Of a stretch of DNA of 64,000 nucleotides, positions 53,755 to 63,621 are shown one piece after another. The translations under genes were made by a program, and so were the position numbers. The DNA lies in contig NZ_JARXXP010000003.1 of NCBI RefSeq assembly GCF_029893965.1, forward strand, positions 186,001-250,000. Direction: 5' to 3'. This stretch comes from Paenibacillus sp. PastM-3 (lineage in GTDB: Bacteria > Bacillota > Bacilli > Paenibacillales > Paenibacillaceae). The notes under the pieces were generated by a model. That model did not search any database, was not told where the DNA came from, and saw nothing but the letters and a program-made list of their open reading frames with translations. Numbering within the stretch: position 1 is the first letter of the stretch; every line of letters begins with the position of its first letter.

Positions 53755-55662
53755 GTGCTGCTTCCAAATATAAATGATCCGCAGCAACTCAAATCTTTAT
53801 CAGTGCCAGAGCTGAACTCCCTTGCAGAGGAGATCCGTACGTTTCTGATTGAGAAGCTGACTGTGACCGGCGGGCATCTGGGATCCAACCTGGGGGTAGT
53901 GGAGCTTACGCTGGCGCTGCATTACTGCTATGACAGTCCCCGGGATAAAATGATATATGATGTAGGACACCAGGCTTATGTCCACAAAATCCTTACCGGA
54001 CGGCAGGACCGCTTCGACACGCTCCGCAAGAAGGACGGACTGTGCGGCTTTGTGAAGCGCTCGGAGAGTGAGCATGATGTCTGGGAAGCCGGGCACAGCA
54101 GCACCTCTCTGTCTGCAGCTATGGGTATGGCAATGGCGCGTGATCTCAAGGGCGAGGACAACAAGGTTATTGCTGTGATCGGTGACGGTGCGCTGACCGG
54201 CGGGATGGCCTTTGAAGCACTGAATCATATCGGGCATGAACGCCGCAAGCTGATGGTAATCCTGAACGATAATGAGATGTCCATTGCGCCGAACGTCGGG
54301 GCAATGCACAATTACCTGAGCAAAATCCGTTCAGACCGCCATTACCTGCGGGCAAAGGATGAAGTGGAAGGGCTGCTGCGGAGAATTCCGGCAATCGGCG
54401 GCAAGCTGGCCAAGACGGCTGAGAAGCTGAAGGACAGCCTTAAATATATGATGGTACCCGGCGTGCTGTTCGAGGAGCTGGGCTTCACCTATCTCGGTCC
54501 GGTAGACGGGCATGATATTGAGAAGATGATTGACACCTTCCATCAGGCAGACAATGTGAACGGCCCTGTGCTGGTGCATGTGTTGACTACCAAAGGCAAA
54601 GGCTACAAGCCGGCGGAGACTGATTTCTACAAATCACATGCCATTTCACCTTACAAAATCGAATCCGGACAGCCGCTGAAGGCCGTCGGCAAACCGCCGA
54701 TGTACACCGAGGTGTTCGGAGAGGCACTGATTGAGCTGGGCCGTGAGGACAAACGCTTGATCGCTGTAACACCGGCCATGCCGGGGGGGTCCGGCCTGTT
54801 CCCGTTCGCCAAGGAATTCCCGGACCGGATGATTGATGTCGGCATTGCCGAGCAGCATGCGGCAACGCTCTGCGCAGCGCTGGCAATGCAGGGAATGAAA
54901 CCGGTATATGCGGTGTATTCCACCTTCATGCAGCGGGCCTATGATCAGATTCTGCATGACATCTGCCGCCATAACGCCAATGTGATGTTCGCCATTGACC
55001 GCGCAGGCTTTGTCGGTGCGGATGGCGAGACCCATCAGGGCGTCTATGATATCGCTTTTATGCGTCATATCCCGAATATGGTCATCATGATGCCTAAGGA
55101 TGAGAACGAGCTGCGCCACATGATGAGGACGGCGCTGGAATACAATGACGGACCGATTGCTTACCGTTATCCGCGGATTGACGGAACCGGTGTGGCTCTG
55201 GACAAGGAGATGCACCCCATCCCGATTGGCTCATGGGAACGCCTGCGTACCGGCGACGATTACGCTGTGCTGGCCTGCGGGCCGATGGTTCAGGTTGCCG
55301 AAGAAGCGGCGGAGCTCTTGAAACGTGAAGGTATTCAGGTTGGAGTCGTAAATGCACGCTTCCAGAAGCCGCTTGACAATTCAATGCTGCTCGAGCTGGC
55401 TAATTCCGGGACCTCAATGATTGTTATGGAGGAGGCAAGCGAAGCGGGCAGCCTTGGCAGCGCCGTGCTGGAGTTCTTTGCATCCCAGGAGATATATGAT
55501 GCGCGGGTGCATCTGATGGGCGTGCCGGATATCTTTATTGAGCATGGCTCCGTCAAAGAGCAGCGCCAGCAGACCGGCCTGACCGTTGAAGCCTTGTGTG
55601 CACGGATCAAAGCGATGAAGGCGCTGAGCAAATATACGTACAAGTCGACTTCCACTTCCTGA
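53755..55662 (+). CDS. dxs: 1-Deoxy-D-xylulose-5-phosphate synthase
   Basis: 635 residues from the GTG at 53755 (GCGGGGA upstream). The first enzyme of the MEP isoprenoid route: joins pyruvate and glyceraldehyde-3-phosphate with thiamine diphosphate. TPP-binding '[18 protein letters not shown]', N-terminal '[18 protein letters not shown]', and transketolase pyrimidine-binding '[28 protein letters not shown]' are intact. Family-typical length. Confidence 0.97.
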   Translation: MLLPNINDPQQLKSLSVPELNSLAEEIRTFLIEKLTVTGGHLGSNLGVVELTLALHYCYDSPRDKMIYDVGHQAYVHKILTGRQDRFDTLRKKDGLCGFVKRSESEHDVWEAGHSSTSLSAAMGMAMARDLKGEDNKVIAVIGDGALTGGMAFEALNHIGHERRKLMVILNDNEMSIAPNVGAMHNYLSKIRSDRHYLRAKDEVEGLLRRIPAIGGKLAKTAEKLKDSLKYMMVPGVLFEELGFTYLGPVDGHDIEKMIDTFHQADNVNGPVLVHVLTTKGKGYKPAETDFYKSHAISPYKIESGQPLKAVGKPPMYTEVFGEALIELGREDKRLIAVTPAMPGGSGLFPFAKEFPDRMIDVGIAEQHAATLCAALAMQGMKPVYAVYSTFMQRAYDQILHDICRHNANVMFAIDRAGFVGADGETHQGVYDIAFMRHIPNMVIMMPKDENELRHMMRTALEYNDGPIAYRYPRIDGTGVALDKEMHPIPIGSWERLRTGDDYAVLACGPMVQVAEEAAELLKREGIQVGVVNARFQKPLDNSMLLELANSGTSMIVMEEASEAGSLGSAVLEFFASQEIYDARVHLMGVPDIFIEHGSVKEQRQQTGLTVEALCARIKAMKALSKYTYKSTSTS

Positions 55663-55708
55663 ATAACGGAAGCGGAAGCTGGCGACCAAGAACGATCAGG
55701 AGATGAAC

Positions 55709-56590
55709 ATGGAACACCCTAAAGAACGGATTGATGTATTACTGGTGGAGCAGGGCTTTTATGAAAGCCGTGAAAAGGCGAAGGCTGCCATTATGGCCGG
55801 TCTTGTGCTGGCGGACGAGGAGCGGATTGAGAAAGCGGGCATGAAGGTGCTCCGCAGCTCTGTTCTGAAGGTCAAAGGAGCTGTGCACCCTTATGTCAGC
55901 CGCGGCGGGCTCAAGCTGGAGAAAGCGCTCCGCAAATTTGAGATCAGCCTGACCGGACGCGTCATGCTTGATATCGGCTCCTCCACCGGGGGCTTTACCG
56001 ACTGCGCCCTGCAGCACGGGGCAAGTCATGTTTATGCTATTGATGTCGGCTATAACCAGCTGGACTGGAGCCTTCGCAACGACGAGCGGGTAAGCGTAAT
56101 GGAGCGGACGAATTTCCGCTACATGACACCTCAGGATCTGCTGGGTCCGGTGCCTGATTTCGCGAGCATTGATGTCTCCTTTATCTCGCTCAAAATCATT
56201 CTTCCTCCGCTCAAAGCGCTGCTTAGCCGCCCGGCAGATATTGCCGCGCTTATTAAGCCGCAGTTCGAGGCCGGCCGGGAAAAGGTCGGTAAATCAGGCG
56301 TTGTGCGTGATCCGGCGGTACATAAGGAAGTACTGGTCAATGTACTGACTATGGCGGAAGAGCTGGGTTACCGGCTGGAGAATCTGACCTTCTCGCCGAT
56401 TACCGGCGGTGAAGGGAATATTGAATTTCTGGCACACTGGAAGCTGACGGATGATTCGGCAGATTCAGAAGCATTGTCTGCTCCCCGTTATACGGCTGAC
56501 AGCTTCGCGCTGCTGGCTGATACCGTCATTAAAGAAGCAGCTTCGACCTTTACTGCGGCTGCTAACGGAAACTCATCGAAGAAACGATGA
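55709..56590 (+). CDS. TlyA-family rRNA methyltransferase (YqxC)
   Basis: 293 residues: N-terminal S4 RNA-binding domain ('RIDVLLVEQGFYESREKAKAAIMAGLVLADE') and an FtsJ-like SAM methyltransferase domain ('VMLDIGSSTGGFTDCALQHGA', 'DVSFISLK', 'IKPQFE'). TlyA enzymes 2'-O-methylate 16S and/or 23S rRNA. ATG at 55709 is used because AGGAG abuts the ATG at 55703. Position matches yqxC in B. subtilis. Confidence 0.93.
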   Translation: MEHPKERIDVLLVEQGFYESREKAKAAIMAGLVLADEERIEKAGMKVLRSSVLKVKGAVHPYVSRGGLKLEKALRKFEISLTGRVMLDIGSSTGGFTDCALQHGASHVYAIDVGYNQLDWSLRNDERVSVMERTNFRYMTPQDLLGPVPDFASIDVSFISLKIILPPLKALLSRPADIAALIKPQFEAGREKVGKSGVVRDPAVHKEVLVNVLTMAEELGYRLENLTFSPITGGEGNIEFLAHWKLTDDSADSEALSAPRYTADSFALLADTVIKEAASTFTAAANGNSSKKR

Positions 56591-56701
56591 GTTTCTTTTG
56601 CTTGAAAAGTCATTTTTTACCCAAAACTAATAATCAGCTGGCGCTGACGTATTGCAGGAGTTCCCGGCAGGCTGGGCGAATAAATCACCGAGGTGATTTG
56701 C

Positions 56702-57172
56702 GTGGCAAGCTCTGACAAAGCCGTTGTGGCGCTTATTGGATTGGCAGTTGTGATATTTCTGGTGTACCGGATTTATCTCTGGCTGCAGAGCTCACCGGAT
56801 TCCTTCCTGAAGGACCGGGTGCCGATCAACAATGATATTGCTCCCCACCCGTCCATTGAGTGGCTGGAGGCAGCAGGATATGAGGTGATTGGCGGCAAGC
56901 TCAAGATCCCGCTTTCTTTTAATGTAGACGGTGCCCCCATGTACAGCCGGCTGTTTATTGATTACGTAGCCGCCAAAGAGGACGGCTCCTATTATCTGGT
57001 CATTTTGTCCAGGCCCCGCAAGGAGCTGGAGTTTACAGGGAGCGCACTCCGGGATGCACTGCTGCCTTATCTGCTGATTTATCCTGACTGCAGCGGAGTG
57101 CTGTATGTCAACACGGTGTCCTCTGCCATCCATGTGATTTCTTTTGGCAGGGATGACGGAGAGTCCGCTTAA
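56702..57172 (+). CDS. Hypothetical membrane-anchored protein
   Basis: 156 residues. One N-terminal membrane helix ('AVVALIGLAVVIFLVYRIYLWL'), then a soluble alpha/beta domain, mostly cytoplasmic or external depending on topology. No recognised family. GTG at 56702 with GAGGTGAT upstream; another GTG at 56693 overlaps the SD. It lies between tlyA and argR, where B. subtilis has no gene. Confidence 0.65.
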   Translation: MASSDKAVVALIGLAVVIFLVYRIYLWLQSSPDSFLKDRVPINNDIAPHPSIEWLEAAGYEVIGGKLKIPLSFNVDGAPMYSRLFIDYVAAKEDGSYYLVILSRPRKELEFTGSALRDALLPYLLIYPDCSGVLYVNTVSSAIHVISFGRDDGESA

Positions 57173-57199
57173 TATTCATTTTACAATACAGGAGGCACT

Positions 57200-57649
57200 A
57201 TGAAGGGACACAGGCATATCAAGATTCGTGAAATTATTACACAGAAGGAAATCGAAACACAGGATGAGCTGGTGGACGAGCTGCGCGATGCAGGGTTTCA
57301 GGTCACACAGGCGACCGTATCGCGTGATATCAAGGAGCTGCTCCTGATCAAGGTGCCGATGGACGACGGGAGATACAAGTATTCCCTGCCGACAGACCAG
57401 CGCTACAATCCGACCCAGAAGCTCAAAAGGGTGCTGGTGGACAATTTCGTTCACATCGATTCCTCGGGCAACCTGGTGGTCATGAAATGTCTCCCGGGCA
57501 CCGCAAACTCTGTGGCGGCGCTCATTGACAACATTGACTGGCCGCAGATTATGGGGACGATTTCCGGCGATGATACCATTCTGATCATTTGCCGTCTGCC
57601 GGAGGACAGCAAGGATGTCATTTCGCAGATCATGGGATATATCTCCTGA
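57200..57649 (+). CDS. argR: Arginine repressor ArgR/AhrC
   Basis: 149 residues. N-terminal winged helix ('[43 protein letters not shown]') and C-terminal arginine-binding oligomerisation domain ('[33 protein letters not shown]'). Represses arginine synthesis and activates catabolism. AGGAGG upstream; recN follows. Confidence 0.96.
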   Translation: MKGHRHIKIREIITQKEIETQDELVDELRDAGFQVTQATVSRDIKELLLIKVPMDDGRYKYSLPTDQRYNPTQKLKRVLVDNFVHIDSSGNLVVMKCLPGTANSVAALIDNIDWPQIMGTISGDDTILIICRLPEDSKDVISQIMGYIS

Positions 57650-57709
57650 AATAAATAGACGCAGCATCAATCCATTCATGGGAATCATCTTTTCGGAGGT
57701 GCAGTTATA

Positions 57710-59437
57710 GTGTTAGAAACGTTATCGATCCGCAATCTGGCCGTGGTTGAAGCGGTGGATGTGCATTTTTATCCCGGATTTCATGTGCTTACAGGGGAAA
57801 CAGGCGCCGGAAAATCCATAATTATTGATGCGCTTGCGCTTGTAGCCGGCGGAAGGGGCTCTGCAGACTCCATCCGTTACGGCTGTGACAAGGCGGAAAT
57901 GGAAGCGCTGTTCAGTCTGCCTGCCGGTCATCCGGTATGGGAGACGCTGGAGCGTCTGGGCATTGACGCGCAGCCTGAGGAGCATCTGATTATCCGGCGT
58001 GAGATTACTTCAACGGGCAAAAGCACGTCACGTGTCAACGGGCAGATGGTCAATCTGAGCATGCTGCGGGAAATCGGAGAACAGCTGGTTAACATTCACG
58101 GCCAGCATGAGCACCAGAACCTGCTGAAGGCCGAGCGTCACCTCGGGCTTCTGGATACTTACGGGGAAGCGGTGATCGGTCCGCTGAAGGCTGATTATCA
58201 GGAGAAGTATAGCGCTTTTGCCAAGGTGGAGAAGGAATTGCGGGAGCTTCAGGAGTCCAGCCAAAAGGCTTATCAAATGCTGGATTTGTACCGCTTTCAG
58301 CTTGAGGAAATTTCTTCGGCAGGGTTAAAACCGGGAGAAGATGAATTACTTGCCGAAGAACGGGTCAAACTATCCCACAGCGAGAAAATGATGGATTCGG
58401 TATCCGGTGCATATGACCTGCTGTATGACAAACAGGGACTCGAATCCATCAATAAAGTAATCTCCCGGCTGGAGGATGCGGTCCGTTACGACGAAAAGGG
58501 GCTGCGGGCTGTACTGGAGCAGCTGCAGTCATCCTATTACCAGCTGGAGGATGCCGCTTTTCAGCTGCGGGATTACCGGGAGGACATTGAATTCAATCCG
58601 GTACGGCTGGAGGAGATCGAGAACCGTCTCGATCTGATTAATGGCCTCCGCCGCAAATATGGAGACAGTGTGGAACAGATTCTGGCGTATTATGATCAGA
58701 TACACCGGGAAACGGACCTGCTGGAGAATAAGGACGAATACATCGAGAAGCTGAGCGTGAAGCGCAACAGCCTGCTCACCACCTTAATGGAAGCGGCACA
58801 GGTACTCACTGAAGCGCGCAGACAATGTGCGGCAGACCTTGCTACGCAGGTCGAAGGAGAGCTTAAGGATCTGCAGATGGAGCGGACATCCCTGCAGGTC
58901 AAGCTGGATCTTCTGGAGGACCCGCGTGGCGTGGAGTACCAGGAGCGCAGGTACCGGCTGACCCGTCAGGGCATCGACAGTGCGGAGTTCATGATCTCCC
59001 CGAACCCGGGTGAGCCGCTGCGGCCGCTTGGCAAAATCGCCTCCGGCGGTGAGCTGTCACGGATCATGCTGGCGATGAAGAGTATTTTTGCCCGTACGGA
59101 TGCTATTCCTGTACTGGTCTTTGATGAAGTGGATACCGGGGTCAGCGGACGCGCGGCCCAGTCCATTGCCGATAAGCTGTTCAAGCTGTCGTCCACCTGT
59201 CAGGTGTTCTCGATTACACATCTGCCGCAGGTGGCCTGTATGGCCGATCATCAGTACCTGATCCGTAAAAAGGTTGAGGACGGACGGACCATGACCGAGG
59301 TTGATTCCCTTAACGAGAGCGGGCGGATTATGGAGCTTGCCCGGATGCTGGGCGGCGTCGAAATTACCGAAAAAACACTGCATCACGCCCAGGAAATGCT
59401 CAGTCTGGCCGAGGCCAGCAAAGCGGCCATAAGCTAG
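57710..59437 (+). CDS. recN: DNA repair protein RecN
   Basis: A 575-residue SMC-like ATPase for double-strand break repair. Walker A 'GETGAGKSIIIDAL' near residue 30, a coiled-coil middle (~150-370), signature 'ASGGELSRIMLA' and Walker B 'VLVFDEVDTGVSG'. GTG start at 57710 with GGAGGTG. Confidence 0.97.
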   Translation: MLETLSIRNLAVVEAVDVHFYPGFHVLTGETGAGKSIIIDALALVAGGRGSADSIRYGCDKAEMEALFSLPAGHPVWETLERLGIDAQPEEHLIIRREITSTGKSTSRVNGQMVNLSMLREIGEQLVNIHGQHEHQNLLKAERHLGLLDTYGEAVIGPLKADYQEKYSAFAKVEKELRELQESSQKAYQMLDLYRFQLEEISSAGLKPGEDELLAEERVKLSHSEKMMDSVSGAYDLLYDKQGLESINKVISRLEDAVRYDEKGLRAVLEQLQSSYYQLEDAAFQLRDYREDIEFNPVRLEEIENRLDLINGLRRKYGDSVEQILAYYDQIHRETDLLENKDEYIEKLSVKRNSLLTTLMEAAQVLTEARRQCAADLATQVEGELKDLQMERTSLQVKLDLLEDPRGVEYQERRYRLTRQGIDSAEFMISPNPGEPLRPLGKIASGGELSRIMLAMKSIFARTDAIPVLVFDEVDTGVSGRAAQSIADKLFKLSSTCQVFSITHLPQVACMADHQYLIRKKVEDGRTMTEVDSLNESGRIMELARMLGGVEITEKTLHHAQEMLSLAEASKAAIS

Positions 59438-59551
59438 GCGGGACAATGATTGACAGTAATAAAAGCCTGGGGGCAAGGTTATCTTATAGGTACGCAATTG
59501 GCGACCACCTTTTTCGTCAAGCGAAAGAAGCAAAAGGGAGCGTGACAGCCA

Positions 59552-60688
59552 TTGAAGCCGAACCTCAGGAAGTTAATGCCCGGCCTTTTATTCACCTTCT
59601 TTCTCAGCTTATCCGGTGTAGCAGGTCCTATCCAGAGTTATGCCTCACCGCTTGACCCTCATCCGGCCAAGCCGGCGGCCCAAGCGGCAGAACAGGAGCT
59701 CAAGGTAATCCCGGGAGGCCAGACGATCGGGGTGAAAGTGAAGTCGGCAGGTGTTCTTGTTGTTGGCCATCATCTAATTGAAGTATCTGAGCAGTCCAAG
59801 CTTTCACCCGGAGAGAACAGCGGTCTGGTGCCTGGAGATCTGATGATTTCCATCGACGGTGTGAAGCTTAATGAGGTATCCAAGGTTGCGAAGCTGGTCG
59901 AGCGGGCCGGAAAGTCAGGCGAAACCTTGACCATCGTGTACAAACGCGCCGGCAAGGAGCATACAGCCAGGCTGAAGCCCGCGTATGACCGTAATGACAA
60001 GGTATGGAGACTGGGGCTGTACATCCGCGATTCTGCGGCTGGTGTCGGCACCCTGACCTTTTATGCTCCGGAGCAGGGAGTGTACGGCGCTCTGGGCCAT
60101 GTCATTACGGACATGAACACCGGAACTCCGATTGTGGTCGGCAGCGGGCATATCGTACAGTCCACGGTCACCTCCATCTCCAAGAGCCAGGATGGCGATC
60201 CCGGAGAGAAGCGGGCTGTTTTTCTCAAGGAAAGCCAGGTGCTGGGTAATGTGCAGAGCAATACGGATTTCGGTATCTTCGGTAAAATGACCAAGAACCC
60301 TGAGCACAGCCTTTACAAGCAGCCGATTCCGATCGCGAAGAGCAGTGAAGTGAAGGAAGGCCCGGCGCAGATTCTTACCGTAGTGGACGGACAGCAGGTG
60401 GAGCGGTTCAATGTGGAAATTATCCATGTCGCCCATCAGCAGACTCCTGCCACCAAAGGACTTGTGCTGCGTATTACCGACCCTCGTCTGATCGATAAGA
60501 CCGGCGGTATTGTCCAGGGCATGAGCGGAAGCCCGATCGTGCAGAACGGCCGTTTGATCGGTGCAGTTACCCACGTATTTGTCAATGATCCGAAGTCAGG
60601 TTACGGCTGCTTTATCGAGTGGATGCTAAAAGATTCCGGTGTCACCGGGCAAACTGATCTTTCCCTATATAATCTTAAGGCGGTATAG
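59552..60688 (+). CDS. spoIVB: SpoIVB serine peptidase
   Basis: 378 residues. A forespore-secreted S55 protease that cleaves SpoIVFA and triggers pro-sigma-K processing. N-terminal membrane helix (~8-28), PDZ domain ('VGHHLIEVSEQSKLSPGENSGLVPGDLMISIDGVKL'), catalytic His in 'GALGHVITD' and catalytic Ser in 'GMSGSPIVQ'. TTG start at 59552 (AAAAGGGAG upstream). The last codons and stop lie inside the terminator stem. Confidence 0.96.
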   Translation: MKPNLRKLMPGLLFTFFLSLSGVAGPIQSYASPLDPHPAKPAAQAAEQELKVIPGGQTIGVKVKSAGVLVVGHHLIEVSEQSKLSPGENSGLVPGDLMISIDGVKLNEVSKVAKLVERAGKSGETLTIVYKRAGKEHTARLKPAYDRNDKVWRLGLYIRDSAAGVGTLTFYAPEQGVYGALGHVITDMNTGTPIVVGSGHIVQSTVTSISKSQDGDPGEKRAVFLKESQVLGNVQSNTDFGIFGKMTKNPEHSLYKQPIPIAKSSEVKEGPAQILTVVDGQQVERFNVEIIHVAHQQTPATKGLVLRITDPRLIDKTGGIVQGMSGSPIVQNGRLIGAVTHVFVNDPKSGYGCFIEWMLKDSGVTGQTDLSLYNLKAV

Positions 60689-60703
60689 CCTTAAGATTTT
60701 TTT
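60671..60703 (+). terminator. spoIVB terminator enclosing its stop codon
   Basis: AATCTTAAGGC (60671-60681), loop, GCCTTAAGATT (60688-60698) and seven T. The stop TAG (60686-60688) is in the hairpin, so translating ribosomes would cover the stem. Confidence 0.85.
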
Positions 60704-60709
60704 GTCGAA
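60703..60709. promoter_or_regulatory. 0A box (Spo0A site), distal
   Basis: TGTCGAA, exact core of the Spo0A box, 183 bp upstream of spo0A and directly after the spoIVB terminator T-run. Confidence 0.45.
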
Positions 60710-60787
60710 GCTCAGCGATATAAATCGAATGTTGAAATAAAATATTTAATTATAATCCAATGGCGAAAAAAAATAAAGAAAAATAAT

Positions 60788-60822
60788 TTTCGACAGAAGG
60801 ATATTTAAACGGCGTGTCGAAA
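60788..60822 (+). promoter_or_regulatory. spo0A sigma-H-like promoter flanked by two 0A boxes
   Basis: GAAGGATAT (60796-60804), 11-bp spacer, GTCGAAA (60816-60822) fits sigma-H RNAGGAWWW-N11-12-RNNGAAT with one miss. TTCGACA (60789-60795, inverted) and TGTCGAA (60815-60821) are perfect 0A boxes at its two ends. This matches known autoregulation of spo0A at its sporulation promoter. Confidence 0.7.
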
Positions 60823-60885
60823 ACCTAAGGAGTGCGATAATAATGTGGTAAAGAATAGCAGATATGAATAAGGAGGAAGCAGCCA

Positions 60886-61719
60886 GTGCAGAATATTGAA
60901 GTGTTGTTGGCAGATGATAATAGGGAGTTCACAAACTTGCTTGCCGAATACATTACGGAACAGGAAGACATGACCGTTACAGGCATCGCTTATAATGGAG
61001 AAGAAGTGCTTCAGATGCTTAGCGGAGCAAGAAAGATTCCGGATGTACTGATCCTCGATATTATCATGCCGCATTTGGACGGACTCGGCGTTCTTGAACG
61101 CCTGCGTGATATGGATCTTAACCCGCAGCCGAAGATCATCATGCTGACTGCATTTGGTCAGGAGAACATCACTCAAAGAGCTGTGCAGCTTGGCGCGTCT
61201 TATTATATTTTGAAGCCGTTTGACATGGAGGTTCTGGCCAACCGTGTGCGTCAGCTCGTCGGTACGCAGGGCAGCATGAGCAGCTCTTCAAGTATGGCTG
61301 GCTTTGTCGGCTCACGTCCGTCGGGCTCATCATCAGGCACCAACGTAGTGCCGCTCTCCAAGGGCAAGAACCTGGACGCGAACATTACCTCCATAATTCA
61401 TGAGATTGGTGTGCCTGCGCATATTAAAGGCTACCAGTATCTGCGTGAAGCGATCACCATGGTATACAACAATATTGAAATCCTCGGAGCCATCACCAAA
61501 ACGCTGTATCCGGCTATTGCGGAGAAATTCAAAACCACGCCTTCCCGTGTTGAACGGGCTATCCGCCATGCGATTGAAGTCGCCTGGACCCGTGGTAACA
61601 TCGACAGCATCTCCCATCTGTTCGGCTATACCATTAATATCTCCAAATCGAAGCCGACCAATTCGGAGTTTATTGCCATGGTAGCCGACAAGCTGCGGAT
61701 TGAGCATAAGGTGTCTTGA
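60886..61719 (+). CDS. spo0A: Sporulation master regulator Spo0A
   Basis: 277 residues; GTG start behind AAGGAGG. Receiver domain (1-125) with acidic Asp10/Asp11 and phospho-acceptor Asp58 in '[12 protein letters not shown]'; a Ser/Gly-rich linker (~128-160) longer than in B. subtilis; C-terminal Spo0A DNA-binding domain ('[21 protein letters not shown]' and '[18 protein letters not shown]'). The phosphorelay activates it to control entry to sporulation. Confidence 0.98.
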   Translation: MQNIEVLLADDNREFTNLLAEYITEQEDMTVTGIAYNGEEVLQMLSGARKIPDVLILDIIMPHLDGLGVLERLRDMDLNPQPKIIMLTAFGQENITQRAVQLGASYYILKPFDMEVLANRVRQLVGTQGSMSSSSSMAGFVGSRPSGSSSGTNVVPLSKGKNLDANITSIIHEIGVPAHIKGYQYLREAITMVYNNIEILGAITKTLYPAIAEKFKTTPSRVERAIRHAIEVAWTRGNIDSISHLFGYTINISKSKPTNSEFIAMVADKLRIEHKVS

Positions 61720-61849
61720 AAGGGTAAGGATCAGGATACGTGAAGGGTTTCGGGGATTGAAGGATAATCTCTCTAAAACAATTTTGCCTATAAATATCTT
61801 TTTGGGCTGTTTTAGACCAATAAAAACTTTCTTGGGTAACGTATAAATT

Positions 61850-61897
61850 CATTCCTTTATTGGGTGTGTTAATAATCCAATGAAGGAATGATTTTTT
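61850..61897 (+). terminator. Probable spo0A terminator
   Basis: CATTCCTTTATTGG (61850-61863) pairs with CCAATGAAGGAATG (61877-61890), one mismatch, followed by ATTTTTT. It abuts the recombinase remnant, so an element-end origin is also possible. Confidence 0.7.
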
Positions 61898-62052
61898 ATG
61901 ACTGATTTTGAATTCCAAATTGATAATTTATGCTCTATTGCTCTTCACGTAACTTAGCTAAAAAGACTATGAGGAGCTATGAACAGACTTTAAAAATGCT
62001 TAGTGTAACCCAAGTTTATTCTTTTGATCGCATGAAGAGGATTAATAGTTGA
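61898..62052 (+). pseudogene. Tyrosine recombinase remnant (frameshift and internal deletion)
   Basis: ATG at 61898 reads MTDFEFQIDN. One base short after GATAAT, the frame continues as FMLYCSSRNLAKKT, then MRSYEQTLKML, the start of a Xer/phage-type core-binding domain. It then jumps to VTQVYSFDRMKRINS and a stop at 62050-62052, resembling a recombinase C-terminal tail. The catalytic domain is absent. No full integrase was found nearby. Confidence 0.6.
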
Positions 62053-62093
62053 TATAGCCAGCAAGAGTTTTATAAAAAATTTCTGGAGGATAA

Positions 62094-62561
62094 ATGGAAA
62101 TTAAGCGGATAGTCCTGGCCTTTATATGTTCATTGTTGCTGGGGTGTAATAAAAGTGAAACTTCAACACAAAAAGAAATTAATCAATTTATCGACAATAA
62201 GAAATTAGATCATGTTTCAATCCAAAAGTTAAATAACAGTGAATATTATATTTTTAGTTCCCCATATATTTATATTTATCAAAGTTCTTCTGATTACATT
62301 AAATCGACTGGATTAATTAAAGAAGAAGTTGTCATTGGTGGCCTCAAGAAAGGCTCAATAGGCCTCATAATAAATAATGTAAAAGTCTTAAGAGATGCTA
62401 AAACTTATACAGTTAAGATTGATGGCAAGACAAGAGAATATGATTATGGAGGAGAAAAGTATCTAATTATAAAGGACTATAGGATCTGGAATCCAACCGC
62501 TCAATTAAAAATTACATTTTTAAATGATGAAAACCAAAAGATATTTGAGAGCGATTATTAA
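62094..62561 (+). CDS. Hypothetical lipoprotein
   Basis: 155 residues, AT-rich codon use unlike the preceding housekeeping genes. A short signal peptide ends in lipobox LLLGC (Cys18). The rest is beta-rich with many Lys, Tyr and Asn and no known domain. TGGAGGA upstream. It sits between a recombinase remnant and a dead gene, so horizontal origin is likely. Confidence 0.65.
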   Translation: MEIKRIVLAFICSLLLGCNKSETSTQKEINQFIDNKKLDHVSIQKLNNSEYYIFSSPYIYIYQSSSDYIKSTGLIKEEVVIGGLKKGSIGLIINNVKVLRDAKTYTVKIDGKTREYDYGGEKYLIIKDYRIWNPTAQLKITFLNDENQKIFESDY

Positions 62562-62685
62562 AATGTTGGATTGTTCTCTTTTTCGCGTCATTATGTATTT
62601 TTATTAAAACGTCCAGCTTACTGAAGTATCACTCATGTAGTCTGTTCCGGTGCTTCAGGTAATAGTCATTGATTGATTTGTTAAA

Positions 62686-62940
62686 TTAATGCTGTCCATT
62701 AGAGCTATAAGCTCTAAGGTCAACTGGAAAGCCTAAACCAGGCACATCCTTTTTTGTCGCAGCTAAAGGATAAGTATCAATAACATGGGAGAAATCGGCA
62801 GAGGTGGTTTGGTAACTGCCATATTCGGAGTTGTTTACATAAGTTAGATTAGGATTAGGGGATTCCTTACTGTTAATGTCTATTTTATAGTTAAGTTACT
62901 CTCTGAAAAGCTTGTCGTTGAACCCATGATGACTCCCACA
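62686..62940 (-). pseudogene. Degraded minus-strand gene of unknown family
   Basis: On the minus strand one frame reads CGSHHGFNDKLFRE, then an in-frame TAA (62896-62898), then a further 65 protein-like codons (including NPNLTYVNNSEYGSYQTT and DVPGLGFPVDLRAYSSNGQ) to a stop at 62686-62688. There is no start codon in the longer part. I do not recognise the family. The other strand has no comparable frame. Confidence 0.5.
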
Positions 62941-62970
62941 CCCGATAAACCTTTTGGTTTATTGGGTTTT
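62941..62970. terminator. Terminator-like hairpin in the AT-rich tail
   Basis: CCCGATAAACC (62941-62951), loop TTTT, GGTTTATTGGG (62956-62966), then TTTTA. Confidence 0.7.
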
Positions 62971-63074
62971 ATATTTGCAGAAAATCAATGGAGGATTCAA
63001 ATGATTTGACAGTTACGCATTATGTAATACAATTAGCATGTTATAACGAAATACCCATTAAAGGAGAATGTGTT

Positions 63075-63548
63075 TTGAAGGAAGAATCATTACAGTATAT
63101 TTCTAATAAGCGCCGCGATTTCAAATTTAAATTAAAAGGCCAGATGATCTTTCTGTGTGCGGTAACCATCATTGCAAGTCTGATCTTAAACGGCGTCACC
63201 CGCAAAACAGGAATCATTTCAGGCTCAGCATTTATTGTTTGTCTGTTAGCTTACATAGGTGTGAACAGTCTGCACAGAAAGATGATTATTGCAAAAAGGA
63301 AAGCAATTATAGAAACGAATTTTCCAATTAAGGATGATATTTTAACCGGCGTGCAGCAAGAACTTATATTGCTTGACATTGACTACTTTTTAAACGGGTC
63401 ACGTCAAAAAAATGATCCTTATTCTGTCTTTACGGATAGTGCTGCTCTTAAAAGCAGGATTGAAGAAGGGGAAGCACTTATCAACACGGAAATGGAAGGC
63501 TTAAACGGAATATACTCCGTTGAGAGCATCAAGCGCCTGGGCAGATAA
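63075..63548 (+). CDS. Hypothetical two-helix membrane protein
   Basis: 157 residues from a TTG at 63075 preceded by AAAGGAG with 8-nt spacing. An ATG at 62988 opens the same frame 29 codons earlier but has no SD. Two membrane helices ('MIFLCAVTIIASLILNGV' and 'SGSAFIVCLLAYIGVNSL') are followed by a charged helical domain. No recognised family. Confidence 0.6.
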   Translation: MKEESLQYISNKRRDFKFKLKGQMIFLCAVTIIASLILNGVTRKTGIISGSAFIVCLLAYIGVNSLHRKMIIAKRKAIIETNFPIKDDILTGVQQELILLDIDYFLNGSRQKNDPYSVFTDSAALKSRIEEGEALINTEMEGLNGIYSVESIKRLGR

Positions 63549-63621
63549 CGGAATGTTATTCTTTTGTCAGTGGGAGACAGCAAATTCTGCAGCCGATGTG
63601 GATATTATGGAGTGCGGGGTT

